Assembly: GCF_947654275.1 (NCBI RefSeq)
Contig: NZ_CANTJS010000012.1
Span: forward strand, 1 to 64,000
DNA from: an uncultured Oscillibacter sp.
GTDB taxonomy: Bacteria; Bacillota; Clostridia; Oscillospirales; Oscillospiraceae
Length of the DNA stretch: 64,000 nt
Direction of reading: 5' to 3'
A program made the translations under genes and the position numbers. Below, one piece after another: positions 25,339-35,137 of the stretch. Position 1 is the stretch's first letter; every line of letters begins with the position of its first letter. Below the pieces are notes generated by a model that saw only the letters and a list, made by a program, of their open reading frames with translations, did no database searches and was not told the DNA's origin.

Positions 25339-26775
25339 TTACAGCTCTTTCAAAATTCGTAAAATCGTGTTTTTTGAAATGCCGAAATCCTCAACCAACG
25401 TACGCACTGTTACCTGTGGATTTTCCTGGATCGCAGAGAGGATCAACTGCACTCTCTCAGTACGGCGGTTCGGTGCAGCTTTTTTGGTCCCACTTTTGGT
25501 CCCATCTTTGGTCTCATTTGAGGGCAGAAACTGAGGGTGAATGAAGATCGTTGTGCAGAAAGACAGACGCTCAGGGTCCGTCTCAAAGATCGGCTCCGGG
25601 GACCCATTGCGCTCCAGTGCGTTGAGGATCATCCGGAACCCCATGTTCCGCCCCTCTGTCAGGTGCATTTCTTTCAAGAAATCCCCGATACGGCGGTTGC
25701 GGTATCTCCGGTTGAAGACCCGGTAGGTCCGCAGGCCCTCCTCGGAAATGGACCGATCTGCTCCCGGATGGCTGACGATCTCAATACGGTCAGGGAGGAT
25801 GCGAACTTCAATGGGCTCCCGCACGTCGTACCCCTTGTGATACACTGCGTTGCAAAGGCTCTCCTCGATTGCCGCATAGGGATAATTGAAGAATCGTTCC
25901 GCCTCTGCCCTGTCCGGAAATTTGATTACCCGCTCCTGAATCACGCTGTTCCGAATATATTGAAGTGCCTCCCGCAGCTGCTGGTGAAGCGGTCCCTTGA
26001 ACGTCTTTTCGATAATCTGATCTCCACCCAGGTCCTCCGGAAACTGGACCACATCAATTTGGGCATACGGAAAGAAATGATCAGGCTCCAGACTGAAGAA
26101 CATCAGCCCCACATTCTTCGGCTTGGTATACTCCGGCAGGGTGTTCACGATGTTCATGCTCCGGCACAGATCAAGGAAATCCATATGCCTGGATTCCTCG
26201 TACAGGGAACTCTCCACCTCTTTGAGATACGCCTGAATCAGCGTGAGGTTCAGATCCGCAATGTCCGCCTCGTGGTTGACACGGTCATCAAAGGGGACAT
26301 TGTTGGCAAGGTTATAGAGATCCCGTTTCTCCTCCTCGGAGGGTATGATGGTGCTGGACATTTTCCGGATGTAGCTGATACGTTCCTTCTCCCCTTTGGC
26401 CATCGACTTGGGGGAGGAATACGGACGCAAGTATCCGCCGGGAGCCCATACCACAATGAATTTCTTTTCCTGGTAGTCCACCACCTCAACGATGGGCAGA
26501 TATTCCGGCTGGATACGCTTGCACTTGTTGAGCATATCCTTCAGATAACCATCTACCTTGTCTACGGGGACGCCTTTTAGAGGATGAACCGGCCTGCCGT
26601 CCTTCTCCTCAACGCCGATGACGAGGTAACCGCCGCCCCAGTTGTCAATATCATTGGCAAAAGCGCAGATGGTTTTGAGTGATGCCTCGGCATCCCTGGT
26701 CTCCTTAAATTCGATTCTGGCCCACTCAACGGCATTTCCGGCGAGTAAGGTCTTAATGTTGGTCGGTACTGCCAA
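25339..26775 (-). CDS. AlbA_2 / Schlafen-AAA_4-type ATP-binding regulator
   Basis: A 478-residue protein. The N-terminal AlbA_2 domain shows 'ARIEFKETRDAEASLKTICAFANDIDNWGGGYLVIGVEEKDG'. A central region includes 'YPYAAIEESLCNAVYHKGYDVREPIEVRILPDRIEIVSHPG', a GHKL-like ATP-binding segment. It ends in a winged helix ('RVQLILSAIQENPQVTVRTLVEDFGISKNTILRIL'). TTG 26775 is used because GGAGGG sits 7 bp before it; an ATG at 26790 is the alternative. Members act as transcription regulators, and some lie in defence clusters. It is between two mobile elements and has no partner gene. Confidence 0.8.
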   Translation of the reverse strand: MAVPTNIKTLLAGNAVEWARIEFKETRDAEASLKTICAFANDIDNWGGGYLVIGVEEKDGRPVHPLKGVPVDKVDGYLKDMLNKCKRIQPEYLPIVEVVDYQEKKFIVVWAPGGYLRPYSSPKSMAKGEKERISYIRKMSSTIIPSEEEKRDLYNLANNVPFDDRVNHEADIADLNLTLIQAYLKEVESSLYEESRHMDFLDLCRSMNIVNTLPEYTKPKNVGLMFFSLEPDHFFPYAQIDVVQFPEDLGGDQIIEKTFKGPLHQQLREALQYIRNSVIQERVIKFPDRAEAERFFNYPYAAIEESLCNAVYHKGYDVREPIEVRILPDRIEIVSHPGADRSISEEGLRTYRVFNRRYRNRRIGDFLKEMHLTEGRNMGFRMILNALERNGSPEPIFETDPERLSFCTTIFIHPQFLPSNETKDGTKSGTKKAAPNRRTERVQLILSAIQENPQVTVRTLVEDFGISKNTILRILKEL

Positions 26776-26851
26776 GGCACATCCCTCCATTCTCAGCAGA
26801 TGTATTGGATATCCATTTTACCCTATTGCTGAATCTTATACAAGCACTTTC

Positions 26852-26886
26852 GGGCGTACCGGCAAAAGTTCTTTGCCGGTACGCCC
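26852..26886. other. 15-bp hairpin between regulator and IS copy
   Basis: GGGCGTACCGGCAAA (26852-26866) pairs perfectly with TTTGCCGGTACGCCC (26872-26886). There is no long T run. It may be a terminator remnant or part of the regulator gene's control region. Confidence 0.5.
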
Positions 26887-26958
26887 TTGTCGATTGCACC
26901 TGTGTATACAAAGAGAACCGCCACAGAGCGGATTGATCTTATAGCATCATCAAAAAAG

Positions 26959-27930
26959 GCACCAATATTTGACAGAGGTAGTATAACGGAAACAGGAGAT
27001 GATAGTATACTGCACAATGAAGCACGGAAGTTACTGGTAGAAGGGTATGAGGCAACCCATGATGCGGAAGGGATAGCAAAGGCATATTCCGTGAGCAAAT
27101 GGACGGTATACCGGCTGACGGAACAGAAGCGGAAAACAGGCAACGTCAAGCTGCGGACCAGCCAGCGTGACCGAAAACCGGTTCTGACAGCAGAGGACAA
27201 AGAAAATATCCGCGACTGTATCGATGCGGATCCAGACATCACAATAGAAGAGATACGGGAGAAGCTGAATCTTTCCAACAGCTATTCTACGGTGGAGCGG
27301 ACAATCAACGCAACGGGCTATACGTTGAAAAAGGAATCTCTCTACGCAAGTGAGCGTGACCGTGTTCGATGTGCAGGAAAAGCGCAGAGAGTGGAAAGAA
27401 ACCATAACGCCTGAGATGGTGGAACACTTGGTATTTTTGGACGAAAGCGGAGTCAACACGGATTTGACCCGCCTTTATGAGAGAGCGCCCTCCTCCCAAA
27501 GGGCGGTGGATCATACCCCTTTGAATACGCCGCGGACAACGACGGTTGTTTCTTCCATTCGTCCGGATGAGGAAAAAGCGTTTACAACATACCAGGACGA
27601 TACAACGGGAGAACACTTTGTCCAGTATTTGAAAGAGACGCTGTTCCCAACTCTTCGGCCAAGCGACATCATTGTGATGGACAATATGCGTTCCCACCAT
27701 GTCAAGGCCGTCCGGGAAATTCTGGAGGCAAAGGGCATGAAGGTACTGTACCTTCCACCCTACAGCCCTGATCTCAATCCCATTGAGAAAATGTGGTCCA
27801 AGATGAAAGCCATCCTTCGCAAATGGAAGATGCGCTGCTTGGACCAACTCTCTGACGCTATCCAGAGGCCCTCGCTTGTGTTTCTCAGCTCGACAGCTTA
27901 CACTGGTTCCTTGCCTCTGCTTATTGTTAA
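26959..27930 (+). pseudogene. IS630-family transposase, two frameshifts
   Basis: The N-terminal HTH part reads in one frame ('ARKLLVEGYEATHDAEGIAKAYSVSKWTVYRLTEQKRKTG...SERDR' to about 27351). The catalytic part continues one frame on ('DVQEKRREWKE', then 'FLDESG', 'VMDNMRSHH' and 'PDLNPIEKMW', the DDE residues). From about 27868 it returns to the first frame for the expected C terminus 'ALACVSQLDSLHWFLASAYC' and TAA at 27928-27930. A one-base insertion and a one-base deletion explain this. No good start codon follows the left inverted repeat. Confidence 0.8.
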
Positions 27931-28089
27931 GGAAGCACTGATTAAATCCCCATACGCATCTTCACGTCATAAATTTCCGCTGATCCGCGTCAGAAAACCT
28001 TGAAATCCGTCAGGATTCCAGCGGTTTCCTTCCTTGTCAGCAAAAATTTCTGACGTAAATCTGCGCACGTTGATTTAATCAGTGCTTCC
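27931..28089. mobile_element. 159-bp MITE with 18-bp inverted termini and TTAA duplication
   Basis: GGAAGCACTGATTAAATC (27931-27948) and its perfect complement (28072-28089) are flanked by TTAA on both sides (27927-27930 and 28090-28093). An inner pair CGTCAGAAA (27988-27996) / TTTCTGACG (28047-28055) extends the hairpin. No coding capacity. The termini and target duplication recall IS5-group elements; the family is inference. Confidence 0.85.
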
Positions 28090-28119
28090 TTAATATTTTT
28101 GACGATTGCTATAGAATAT

Positions 28120-28890
28120 TTACGCCAGCGCGTCCTTCATCCGCCTGACATAGCGCCCCACATGCTCCGGAGCGTCTTTTCCATACCGCTCCAACAGCTT
28201 GATGATTGCCGAGCCCACGATGGCTCCGTCGGACAGCGCCGCCATTTTCCCGGCCTGTTCAGGGGTAGAGATGCCGAAGCCGATGGCACAGGGGATGCAC
28301 GTGTTTTCCCGGACCACATGGATCATTGCGCCCAGATCGGTTGTGATCTCGCTTCGGGTCCCGGTGACACCCAGGCTGGAGACTACATAGAGGAACCCCT
28401 CCGCCTCCCGGGCGATTCTGGCGATCCGGTCCGCCGAGGTGGGTGCCACCAGGGAGATCAGATCCACGCCGTACTTCCGGCAGGCGGGCGCAAACTCGTC
28501 CTTTTCCTCAAAGGGCAGGTCGGGCAGGATCAGCCCGTCCACGCCGGTGTCCCGGCAGGCGGAGGCAAACCGCTCCGCGCCGTAGGAGAATACCACGTTG
28601 GCGTAGGTCATGAAGACCATGGGGACCGCCACATCCCGCCGCAGGTCCCGCACCAGGTCAAAGATTTTGTCCGTGGTCACGCCTCCGGCCAGGGCCCGCA
28701 TGTTGGCCCCCTGAATGACGGGTCCCTCGGCGGTGGGATCGGAGAAGGGAATGCCAAGCTCAATGAGATCGGCGCCGTTCTCCACAGCGGCCCGGACACA
28801 GGCGGCGGTGGTCCCCAGATCCGGGTCTCCGCAGGTGAAAAATGGGATGAACGCCTTGCCGCCGGCAAAGGCGGAAGCGATGTTACTCAT
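28120..28890 (-). CDS. trpA: Tryptophan synthase alpha subunit
   Basis: A 256-residue TIM barrel that splits indole-3-glycerol phosphate to indole and glyceraldehyde 3-phosphate. It carries '[11 protein letters not shown]', catalytic Glu in '[19 protein letters not shown]' and Asp in '[17 protein letters not shown]', and the phosphate loop 'CAIGFGIS'. ATG 28890 has GGGGAGG before it and matches the family N terminus 'MSNIASAF'. It overlaps trpB by 8 bp and is the last gene of the operon. Confidence 0.96.
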   Translation of the reverse strand: MSNIASAFAGGKAFIPFFTCGDPDLGTTAACVRAAVENGADLIELGIPFSDPTAEGPVIQGANMRALAGGVTTDKIFDLVRDLRRDVAVPMVFMTYANVVFSYGAERFASACRDTGVDGLILPDLPFEEKDEFAPACRKYGVDLISLVAPTSADRIARIAREAEGFLYVVSSLGVTGTRSEITTDLGAMIHVVRENTCIPCAIGFGISTPEQAGKMAALSDGAIVGSAIIKLLERYGKDAPEHVGRYVRRMKDALA

Positions 28891-30067
28891 GAAGATCCTC
28901 CCCTCTGTATCGTGCGATGGCGGCAACATCCTTGTCCCCGCGGCCGGAGATGGTAACGGCGATTATCCGGTCCTTCCCCATTCCGGCGGCCAGCTTCATG
29001 GCATAGGCCAGGGCGTGGGCGGACTCGATGGCCGGAATAATCCCCTCCGTGCGGCTGAGATACTCGAAGGCGTTCACCGCCTCCTCGTCCGTAATGGGCA
29101 CATACTCGGCCCGGCCCGTGTCGTGGAGCCAGGCGTGCTCGGGGCCGATACCGGGATAGTCCAGCCCGGCGGAGATGGAGTACACCGGCGCGATCTGACC
29201 AAACTCGTCCTGGCAGAAGTAGCTCTTCATGCCGTGGAAGATGCCCTCCCGGCCGGTGGCGATGGTGGCGGCGGTCTCGAAGGTGTCCACACCGCGCCCC
29301 GCGGCCTCACAGCCGATCAGGCGCACGCTCTTGTCCTCGATAAAATGGTAAAAACTGCCCATGGCGTTGGACCCGCCGCCCACGCAGGCGACCACCGCGT
29401 CGGGAAGGCGGCCCTCTTTTTCCAGCATCTGCGCCTTGAGTTCCCGGGAGATCACCGCCTGGAAGTCCCGAACAATTGTTGGGAAGGGGTGGGGGCCCAT
29501 GACGGAGCCCAGGCAGTAGTGGGTGTCGTCAATGCGCCGGGTCCACTCCCGCATGGCCTCGCTGACCGCGTCCTTCAAGGTGGCGGTTCCGGTGGTGACG
29601 GGGACGACCTCCGCCCCCAGAAGGCGCATCCGGTAGACGTTCAGCGCCTGCCGCCGGGTGTCCTCCTCCCCCATGAACACCACGCACTCCATGCCCATGA
29701 GGGCGGCGGCGGTGGCGGCGGCCACGCCGTGCTGCCCCGCGCCGGTCTCGGCGATCATACGGGTCTTGCCCATCTTTTTCGCCAGCAGCGCCTGCCCGAG
29801 CACATTGTTGATCTTGTGGGAGCCGGTGTGGTTGAGGTCCTCCCGCTTGAGGTAAATCTTCGCGCCGCCCAAATCGCGGGTCATTTTCTCCGCATAGCAG
29901 AGGCGGGACGGGCGGCCCGCGTACTCATTCAGCAGGCCTGTCAGCTCCCGGTTGAACGCGGGGTCGGTTTTATAGAAATCATAGGCCCTTTCCAGCTCGA
30001 TCACGGCGTTCATCAGCGTCTCCGGGATATATTGCCCGCCGTGGATGCCGAAGCGTCCTTTTGACAT
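28883..30067 (-). CDS. trpB: Tryptophan synthase beta subunit
   Basis: A 394-residue PLP enzyme that joins indole and serine to tryptophan. The PLP lysine lies in '[40 protein letters not shown]', and the phosphate-binding loop is '[10 protein letters not shown]'. The C terminus has 'GRGDKD'. It follows trpF by 6 bp and overlaps trpA, fitting an equimolar alpha2beta2 complex. Confidence 0.97.
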   Translation of the reverse strand: MSKGRFGIHGGQYIPETLMNAVIELERAYDFYKTDPAFNRELTGLLNEYAGRPSRLCYAEKMTRDLGGAKIYLKREDLNHTGSHKINNVLGQALLAKKMGKTRMIAETGAGQHGVAAATAAALMGMECVVFMGEEDTRRQALNVYRMRLLGAEVVPVTTGTATLKDAVSEAMREWTRRIDDTHYCLGSVMGPHPFPTIVRDFQAVISRELKAQMLEKEGRLPDAVVACVGGGSNAMGSFYHFIEDKSVRLIGCEAAGRGVDTFETAATIATGREGIFHGMKSYFCQDEFGQIAPVYSISAGLDYPGIGPEHAWLHDTGRAEYVPITDEEAVNAFEYLSRTEGIIPAIESAHALAYAMKLAAGMGKDRIIAVTISGRGDKDVAAIARYRGEDLHE

Positions 30068-30073
30068 GGAACA

Positions 30074-30679
30074 TCAGTCCTTTCGTGCGGCGGCGACCGC
30101 CGCGTGGATTTTCGTGAGATCTTTCTTCCTGTCCGTCTCCACTCCGCTGGAGATGTCCAGGCCGTAAGGGTGAAGCCGCGCGATGGCGTCCGGGATGTTT
30201 TCCGGCGTCAGCCCGCCCGCCAGCAGCCAGGGACGCGCCGCGCCGTCCGCCAGAGACCAGTCAAAGGTCTCCCCGGTCCCATACCCGTTGTCCAGAATCA
30301 CCAGATCCGCCGGGGAGGCGTTGGCGGACGCCAGGTCTCCGGGAGAACGGATTTTGAACGCCTTCCACACCGGATGTCCCGGCGCGGCGGCGCGGAGGGC
30401 GGCGATATACGCCGCGTCCTCGTGGCCGTGGAGCTGGGCAATCGAGAGCGTTCCATCGTTCAGCAGCGCGGCGGCGGCCTCCAGCGGCTGGTCCACGAAC
30501 ACCCCCACCGGAACGACCGCGGCATCCAGTTCCCGCCGCAGTTCCCGAACCCGGTCTGGGGAAAGGCTGCGGTGACTCTGGGAAAAATTGATGATAAAAC
30601 CGCACCAGTCCGGCTTCACCTGATTGACGTACCGGATGTCCTCGGGGCGGTACAGACCGCAAATCTTGATTCTGATCAC
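30074..30679 (-). CDS. trpF: Phosphoribosylanthranilate isomerase
   Basis: A 201-residue single-domain barrel with the catalytic Cys in 'IKICGLYRPEDI' near the N terminus, 'AQLHGHEDAAYI', the Asp motif 'LVILDNGYGTGETFDW' and the phosphate loop 'LAGGLTPENI'...'DISSGVE'. It makes CdRP for TrpC. It overlaps trpC by four bases. Confidence 0.95.
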   Translation of the reverse strand: MIRIKICGLYRPEDIRYVNQVKPDWCGFIINFSQSHRSLSPDRVRELRRELDAAVVPVGVFVDQPLEAAAALLNDGTLSIAQLHGHEDAAYIAALRAAAPGHPVWKAFKIRSPGDLASANASPADLVILDNGYGTGETFDWSLADGAARPWLLAGGLTPENIPDAIARLHPYGLDISSGVETDRKKDLTKIHAAVAAARKD

Positions 30680-31473
30680 CGCGCCGCCTCCCGCATTTCG
30701 CGCAGCAGGGCTTTTGGATTCCCGGCCCGCATGAGGACCTCACCCATGAGCGCCGCGTCCGCGCCGATGCGCCTCAGCGCCGCCACGTCCTCCGAAGAGG
30801 TCACGCCGCTCTCCGCCACATAGACCCGGCCGGAGGGGATCAGGTCCCGCAGGCGGGCGGCGTTGGAAAAGTCCACGGAGAAATCCTTCAGGTTTCGGTT
30901 GTTCACGCCGATGATCCGCGCCCCCGCGCTGACCGCCGAACGGACCTCCGTTTCATCGTGGGCCTCCACCAGAGCGGCAAGGCCCAGGCTTCTGGCCAGC
31001 TCCAGGTACTGGGCAAGGGTGTGTGTGTCCAGCAGCGCGCAGATGAGCAGCACCGCGTCCGCTCCCAGGAGCCTTGCCTGATAGATTTGGTATTCATCCA
31101 CCGTGAAGTCCTTGCGCAGCATGGGGATCGATATTTCCCGGCGGATGGACCGGAAGATATCGTCCGAGCCCAGAAACCATTTCGGCTCCGTCAGACAGGA
31201 GACCGCGTCCGCTCCCGCGGCCTCATAGGTCCGGGCGATGTCCAGATAGGGAAACTCCTCCGAGATGACGCCCTTTGACGGCGAGGCCTTTTTGACCTCA
31301 CAGAGGAAGCTCATCTCCGGCTTTCGCAGGCGGGAGAGGAACCCGTCCCCGTCCGGAGGCCGGCTGCCCCGCTCCCGGCACAGCTCTTTCAGCGCCTCCA
31401 GGGGCAGCGCTTCCCTGTCCGCCGCCACGCGCTCCCTGGCGTGGGCGGCAATGGTATCCAGGATTGTAGCCAT
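30676..31473 (-). CDS. trpC: Indole-3-glycerol-phosphate synthase
   Basis: A 265-residue barrel with the family motifs 'FLCEVKKASPSKGVI', 'LTEPKWFLGS', 'PMLRKDFTVDEYQIYQARLLGADAVLLI', 'LVEAHDETEV' and 'IGVNNRNLKDF'. It closes the indole ring from CdRP. Not fused to TrpF, unlike in enterobacteria. Confidence 0.96.
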   Translation of the reverse strand: MATILDTIAAHARERVAADREALPLEALKELCRERGSRPPDGDGFLSRLRKPEMSFLCEVKKASPSKGVISEEFPYLDIARTYEAAGADAVSCLTEPKWFLGSDDIFRSIRREISIPMLRKDFTVDEYQIYQARLLGADAVLLICALLDTHTLAQYLELARSLGLAALVEAHDETEVRSAVSAGARIIGVNNRNLKDFSVDFSNAARLRDLIPSGRVYVAESGVTSSEDVAALRRIGADAALMGEVLMRAGNPKALLREMREAAR

Positions 31474-31476
31474 GGC

Positions 31477-32502
31477 TCACTCCTTCCTGGAAGCGGCTCT
31501 GACCGCCTCCAGGATTTCCAGGGCCCTGCCGCTGTCAATGAGCCGGCCTGCGAGAGAAACACCTGCGGCGAGGCTCTCCGCTTTGCCGCCGGTCCACAGC
31601 GCCGCGCCGGCGTTCAGCAGGACAGCGCCGCGCTTATGGCCCTTCTCGCTGCCGTCCAGAATCGCCCGGGTGATGGCGGCGTTCTCCGCCGGAGTCCCGC
31701 CCGTAAGATCCGATTTCCGGCACCGTTCCAGACCGAGCTGCTCCGGCGTCACCTCATAGGTCCTATAGTTTCCGTCCGCAAGCTCGCAGACGGTGGTGGG
31801 CGCGCTGAGGGAGATTTCATCCAGCTTATCCTGTCCATATACGACCAGCCCCCGCTTCACGCCCAGCTTCATCAGCACCTGAGCCAGCGGCTCCAGCAGG
31901 GCGCCGTCATAGACGCCCATCAGGATTCTCCCGGGTCTGGCCGGATTGGTCAGGGGCCCCAGGATGTTGAACACCGTGCGGATGCCGAGCTCCTTCCGGA
32001 TGGCCCCCACATACTTCATAGAGGTGTGGTATTTCTGCGCGAAGAAGAAGCAGAACCCCACCTCATGGAGCATTCTCACGCACTGCTCCGGGCTCAGGTC
32101 GATGTTCACGCCCAGGGCCTCCAGGCAGTCGGCTGTGCCGCACTGAGAGGACGCGGCCCGGTTGCCGTGCTTGGCCACCTTCACGCCCCCCGCGCAGGCC
32201 ACGAAGGCGGCGGTGGTGGAGATGTTGAAGCTGTGGGCCCCGTCGCCGCCGGTGCCCACGATCTCCATGAGGTCCATGTCCCCCGCGCCTACCTTCAGGG
32301 CGTGTTCCCGCATAGCGGCGGCGCAGCCGGTGATCTCGTCGATGGTTTCCGCCGTGGCGCTTTTGGTAGAGAGCGCCGCCAGAAACGCGGCGTTCTGGGT
32401 GGCGGTGGTCTCGCCGCTCATGATCTCGTTCATGACCTGATAGGCTTCCTCATAGGTCAGGTCCTGTTTATCCACGATTTTCACAATGGCTTCCTTAATC
32501 AT
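31477..32502 (-). CDS. trpD: Anthranilate phosphoribosyltransferase
   Basis: A 341-residue enzyme with the PRPP motif '[19 protein letters not shown]', then '[26 protein letters not shown]' and '[13 protein letters not shown]'. It transfers phosphoribosyl from PRPP to anthranilate. It is not fused to TrpG. It overlaps trpG by four bases and is 3 bp from trpC. Confidence 0.96.
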   Translation of the reverse strand: MIKEAIVKIVDKQDLTYEEAYQVMNEIMSGETTATQNAAFLAALSTKSATAETIDEITGCAAAMREHALKVGAGDMDLMEIVGTGGDGAHSFNISTTAAFVACAGGVKVAKHGNRAASSQCGTADCLEALGVNIDLSPEQCVRMLHEVGFCFFFAQKYHTSMKYVGAIRKELGIRTVFNILGPLTNPARPGRILMGVYDGALLEPLAQVLMKLGVKRGLVVYGQDKLDEISLSAPTTVCELADGNYRTYEVTPEQLGLERCRKSDLTGGTPAENAAITRAILDGSEKGHKRGAVLLNAGAALWTGGKAESLAAGVSLAGRLIDSGRALEILEAVRAASRKE

Positions 32503-33086
32503 AAGTCTGGTCCTCCCATGTCAAAATGAATGAAATTGGTAAGCATGATCCTCCCTTCCGGGGTCAGGATGGACTCCGGATGAAACTGCACGCCGAAGAC
32601 AGGGTACTTGCGGTGCTGCACCGCCATAATCTCCCCATCCGCTGTCCGGGCGGTGACGGCCAAGCAGCCAGGCAGTGTGTCCGGGACCGCCGCCAGGGAG
32701 TGGTAGCGGGCCACCGGGGCCCGCTCGGGCAGTCCCCGGAACAGCGGACAGCCGGAATCAAAGGCGGCCTCCGACTGCTTGCCGTGCATCAGCCTCTTTG
32801 CGTAGGTGACAGTACCTCCAAAGGCGGCGCAGATGGCCTGATGCCCCAGACATACGCCCAGGAGGGGAATTTTCGGCCCCAGCACTTTTACGGCCTCGAT
32901 CAGGATTCCCGCGTTCTCCGGCCTGCCGGGGCCGGGGGAGAGGATGATTTTCTCCGGAGCCAGGGCCTCGATCTCCGGAACGGTCATCTCGTCGTTGCGG
33001 ATGACCCTGATATCCGGCTGAATGGAGCCAACGAGCTGATAGAGGTTGTAGGAAAAGCTGTCGTAATTATCGATGAGCAGGATCAT
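32499..33086 (-). CDS. trpG: Anthranilate synthase glutamine amidotransferase subunit
   Basis: A 195-residue class I amidotransferase with the nucleophile Cys in '[11 protein letters not shown]', oxyanion '[11 protein letters not shown]' and the His/Glu dyad in '[12 protein letters not shown]'. It delivers ammonia from glutamine to TrpE. The starts and stops of trpE, trpG and trpD overlap by four bases each. Confidence 0.95.
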   Translation of the reverse strand: MILLIDNYDSFSYNLYQLVGSIQPDIRVIRNDEMTVPEIEALAPEKIILSPGPGRPENAGILIEAVKVLGPKIPLLGVCLGHQAICAAFGGTVTYAKRLMHGKQSEAAFDSGCPLFRGLPERAPVARYHSLAAVPDTLPGCLAVTARTADGEIMAVQHRKYPVFGVQFHPESILTPEGRIMLTNFIHFDMGGPDL

Positions 33087-34561
33087 AAGTCCGCCTCCTT
33101 CTGTGCCCGCTCCAGGGCTTCCACCACGGCCCGCGCCTTGTTCACCCGCTCCTGATACTCCTTTTCCGGGTCGGAGTCGGCCACAATGCCTCCGCCGGAG
33201 CGGATGAACACCTTCCCGTTTTTCGTAAAGGCCAGCCGAATGGCGATACAGGTATCCAGGTTGCCGGTAAAGTCCAGATAACCGACGGCCCCGCCGTAGA
33301 TGCCCCGCTTGTCGTCCTCCAGCTCGTCGATGATCTCCATGGCCCGCAGCTTCGGGGCCCCGGAGAGGGTGCCAGCGGGGAGCACGGCGTCCAGCGCATC
33401 CAGGGCGTCCTTGTCCTCCCGGATCTCCCCCCGGACGGAGGAACCAAGGTGCATGATGTGAGAGAACCGAAGGACGGACAGATAGTCCTCCACTTCCACC
33501 ATGCCAAACTTACAGACCTTCCCCAGGTCGTTCCGGCCCAGATCCACCAGCATATTGTGTTCCGCCAGCTCCTTTTCGTCCGAGAGCAGCTCCTTCTCCA
33601 GGGCTTTGTCCTCCTCCGGCGTCTTTCCCCTGGGGCGGCTGCCCGCCAGGGAAAAGGTGTGCAGAACCCCGTCCTCCAGCTTCACCAGCGTCTCCGGGGA
33701 CGCCCCGGCCAGCTCCATGTTTTCGCTGGTGAAGTAGAACATGTAGGGGGAGGGATTGCTGGAGCGCAGCATCCGGTATGCGTCCAGCAGAGAGCCCTCG
33801 AAGCCCGCCTCCAGGCGGTTGGACAGCACCACCTGGAAGATGTCCCCCTCCCGGATGTACGCCTTGCCCTTTTCCACCATGGCCTTGTATGCGGGCAGGT
33901 CGAAGAGCGGCGTCAGGGGCGTGGTCAGCCGCCCGGGCCTGCGCTCCATCGGCTTTCCGTATTTGAGCAGGGCCGCCATCCGCTCCAGTTCGCCGCAGGC
34001 AGCCGGGTAGCTTTCATCCAGCCCGGCGGCGTCCGCGTTGGCGATCAAGATGATTTTCTGACGGTAGTTGTCAAAGCAGATGACTTTCTCAAAGAGCATC
34101 AGGTCCATATCCTGGAACTTCTCCCGGTCCTGGGCGTTCAGCTTCAGGGAGGGCTCGGCGTACTTGAGATAGTCATAGGCAAAATATCCCACCAGCCCGC
34201 CGGTGAACGGGGGCAGTCCCGGTATGTGGGGGCTCCTGTACTCCGCCAGGACCTTGCGGAGCACTGAGGCAGGATGCTGGATTTCCACCCGCGCCGTGTC
34301 CCGGTCCCGGAGGCGAAGAACACCGTCTTTGCAGGTGATCTCCAGGGTTGGATCAAAGCCCAGGAAGGTGTACCGGCCCCAGCCCGCGCTGTCGGCGGCG
34401 GATTCCAGCAGGAAGCAATGTCCGCTTTGCGCCCGGAGGGTCCGCAGGGCCTGAATGGGGGTGATGAAGTCGGAGAGAAGTTCCCGGCTGACGGGGATGC
34501 GGCGGTAAGCGCCGGATGCCGCCAGGATGCGGGCCTCCTCCAAGAGTGGATAGTACATCAT
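33083..34561 (-). CDS. trpE: Anthranilate synthase component I
   Basis: A 492-residue chorismate-using enzyme. The N-terminal tryptophan site has 'LLESA' (LLES-type), and the C-terminal chorismate domain has 'GDIFQVVLSNRLE', 'SPYMFYF', 'SPETLVKLEDG', 'AGTLSGAPKLRAMEIIDELE' and 'RSGGGIVADSDPEKEYQE'. It is probably feedback-inhibited by tryptophan. AAGGAGG precedes the ATG, and a T-box leader lies upstream. Confidence 0.96.
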   Translation of the reverse strand: MMYYPLLEEARILAASGAYRRIPVSRELLSDFITPIQALRTLRAQSGHCFLLESAADSAGWGRYTFLGFDPTLEITCKDGVLRLRDRDTARVEIQHPASVLRKVLAEYRSPHIPGLPPFTGGLVGYFAYDYLKYAEPSLKLNAQDREKFQDMDLMLFEKVICFDNYRQKIILIANADAAGLDESYPAACGELERMAALLKYGKPMERRPGRLTTPLTPLFDLPAYKAMVEKGKAYIREGDIFQVVLSNRLEAGFEGSLLDAYRMLRSSNPSPYMFYFTSENMELAGASPETLVKLEDGVLHTFSLAGSRPRGKTPEEDKALEKELLSDEKELAEHNMLVDLGRNDLGKVCKFGMVEVEDYLSVLRFSHIMHLGSSVRGEIREDKDALDALDAVLPAGTLSGAPKLRAMEIIDELEDDKRGIYGGAVGYLDFTGNLDTCIAIRLAFTKNGKVFIRSGGGIVADSDPEKEYQERVNKARAVVEALERAQKEADL

Positions 34562-34589
34562 GGTTCCTCCTTTCGGGGCGGGTAAAACA

Positions 34590-34866
34590 AAAATCGCCCG
34601 TCCCCGACTTACAAATCAGTCAAGGACGGGCGAAAAATCGCTCGCGGTGCCACCTTGCTTCACGGCCCAAAAGCCGCGCACTCAGCGGAGTACCAACATA
34701 CTCCCGGCAACTGACGTATGCCCACACGTCACGGGGTACTCAGCGCAATGCGCCTTTGCCCGCGCCCTCGGCGGTCCATTTGCCGGCTTGTTTCCCACCC
34801 GATTCTCAGCACCACGGGTTCTCTGTGGGGGCATGACTGGTTTGATCTCCGCTTCAACGGTTTAGA
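34590..34866 (-). ncRNA. T-box riboswitch of the trp operon
   Basis: On the minus strand the leader contains the T-box antiterminator core AAGGTGGCACCGCG (34656-34643) followed by a terminator (34633-34624 pairs with 34603-34594, then ATTTTTGTTTT). The upstream part folds into Stem I-type helices with a GGTGCTGAGAA motif. A TGG triplet at 34778-34776 is a candidate specifier codon for tRNA-Trp, which suits the downstream genes. The exact Stem I fold was not modelled. Confidence 0.85.
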
Positions 34867-34873
34867 TGAGAAA

Positions 34874-34902
34874 AGTTTACCGCAGAAATGTCTGGATGTA
34901 AA
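34874..34902 (-). promoter_or_regulatory. Promoter of the trp operon
   Basis: On the minus strand TTTACA (34902-34897), 17-bp spacer, TAAACT (34879-34874), placing the start just before the T-box leader. Confidence 0.55.
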
Positions 34903-34956
34903 GCGACGAATGCAACAAAACCAGCGGATATTCTCCCTCGAAAAATGTTTACTTGC

Positions 34957-35137
34957 ACAATGACCTGGCAATGAACATTGGATTGCAGAACTACAAATCC
35001 CTGATTCAAAAAGCGACTCTCCATATTTGCATAAGCTGAATATTCGGGATATTTCCGTTGTGACCAGCGGAAGTTACCAGCGGTATTTTACCGTAGACGG
35101 TATTCCCTATCATCATATCAATCACCCGGATTTACTA
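34957..35137 (+). pseudogene. Internal fragment of apbE (FAD:protein FMN transferase)
   Basis: The translated remnant 'HNDLAMNIGLQN' continues after a frame change as 'PDSKSDSPYLHKLNIRDISVVTSGSYQRYFTVDGIPYHHINHPDLL', which matches the ApbE core (SVVTSGxYxRYF...YHHI). The N- and C-terminal parts are missing. The similarity stops at the TA at 35136-35137, where the structured element begins. Confidence 0.7.

Larger units (their letters stand above)
26940..28113 (+). mobile_element. Degenerate IS630-family insertion sequence
   Basis: The right end GACGATTGCTATA (28101-28113) and the left end TATAGCATCATCAAAAA (26940-26956) are imperfect inverted repeats, with TA at each outer edge as expected for IS630. 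The transposase inside is broken by two frameshifts and a MITE sits next to its stop codon. The copy lies directly behind trpA (stop 28120). Confidence 0.7.
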
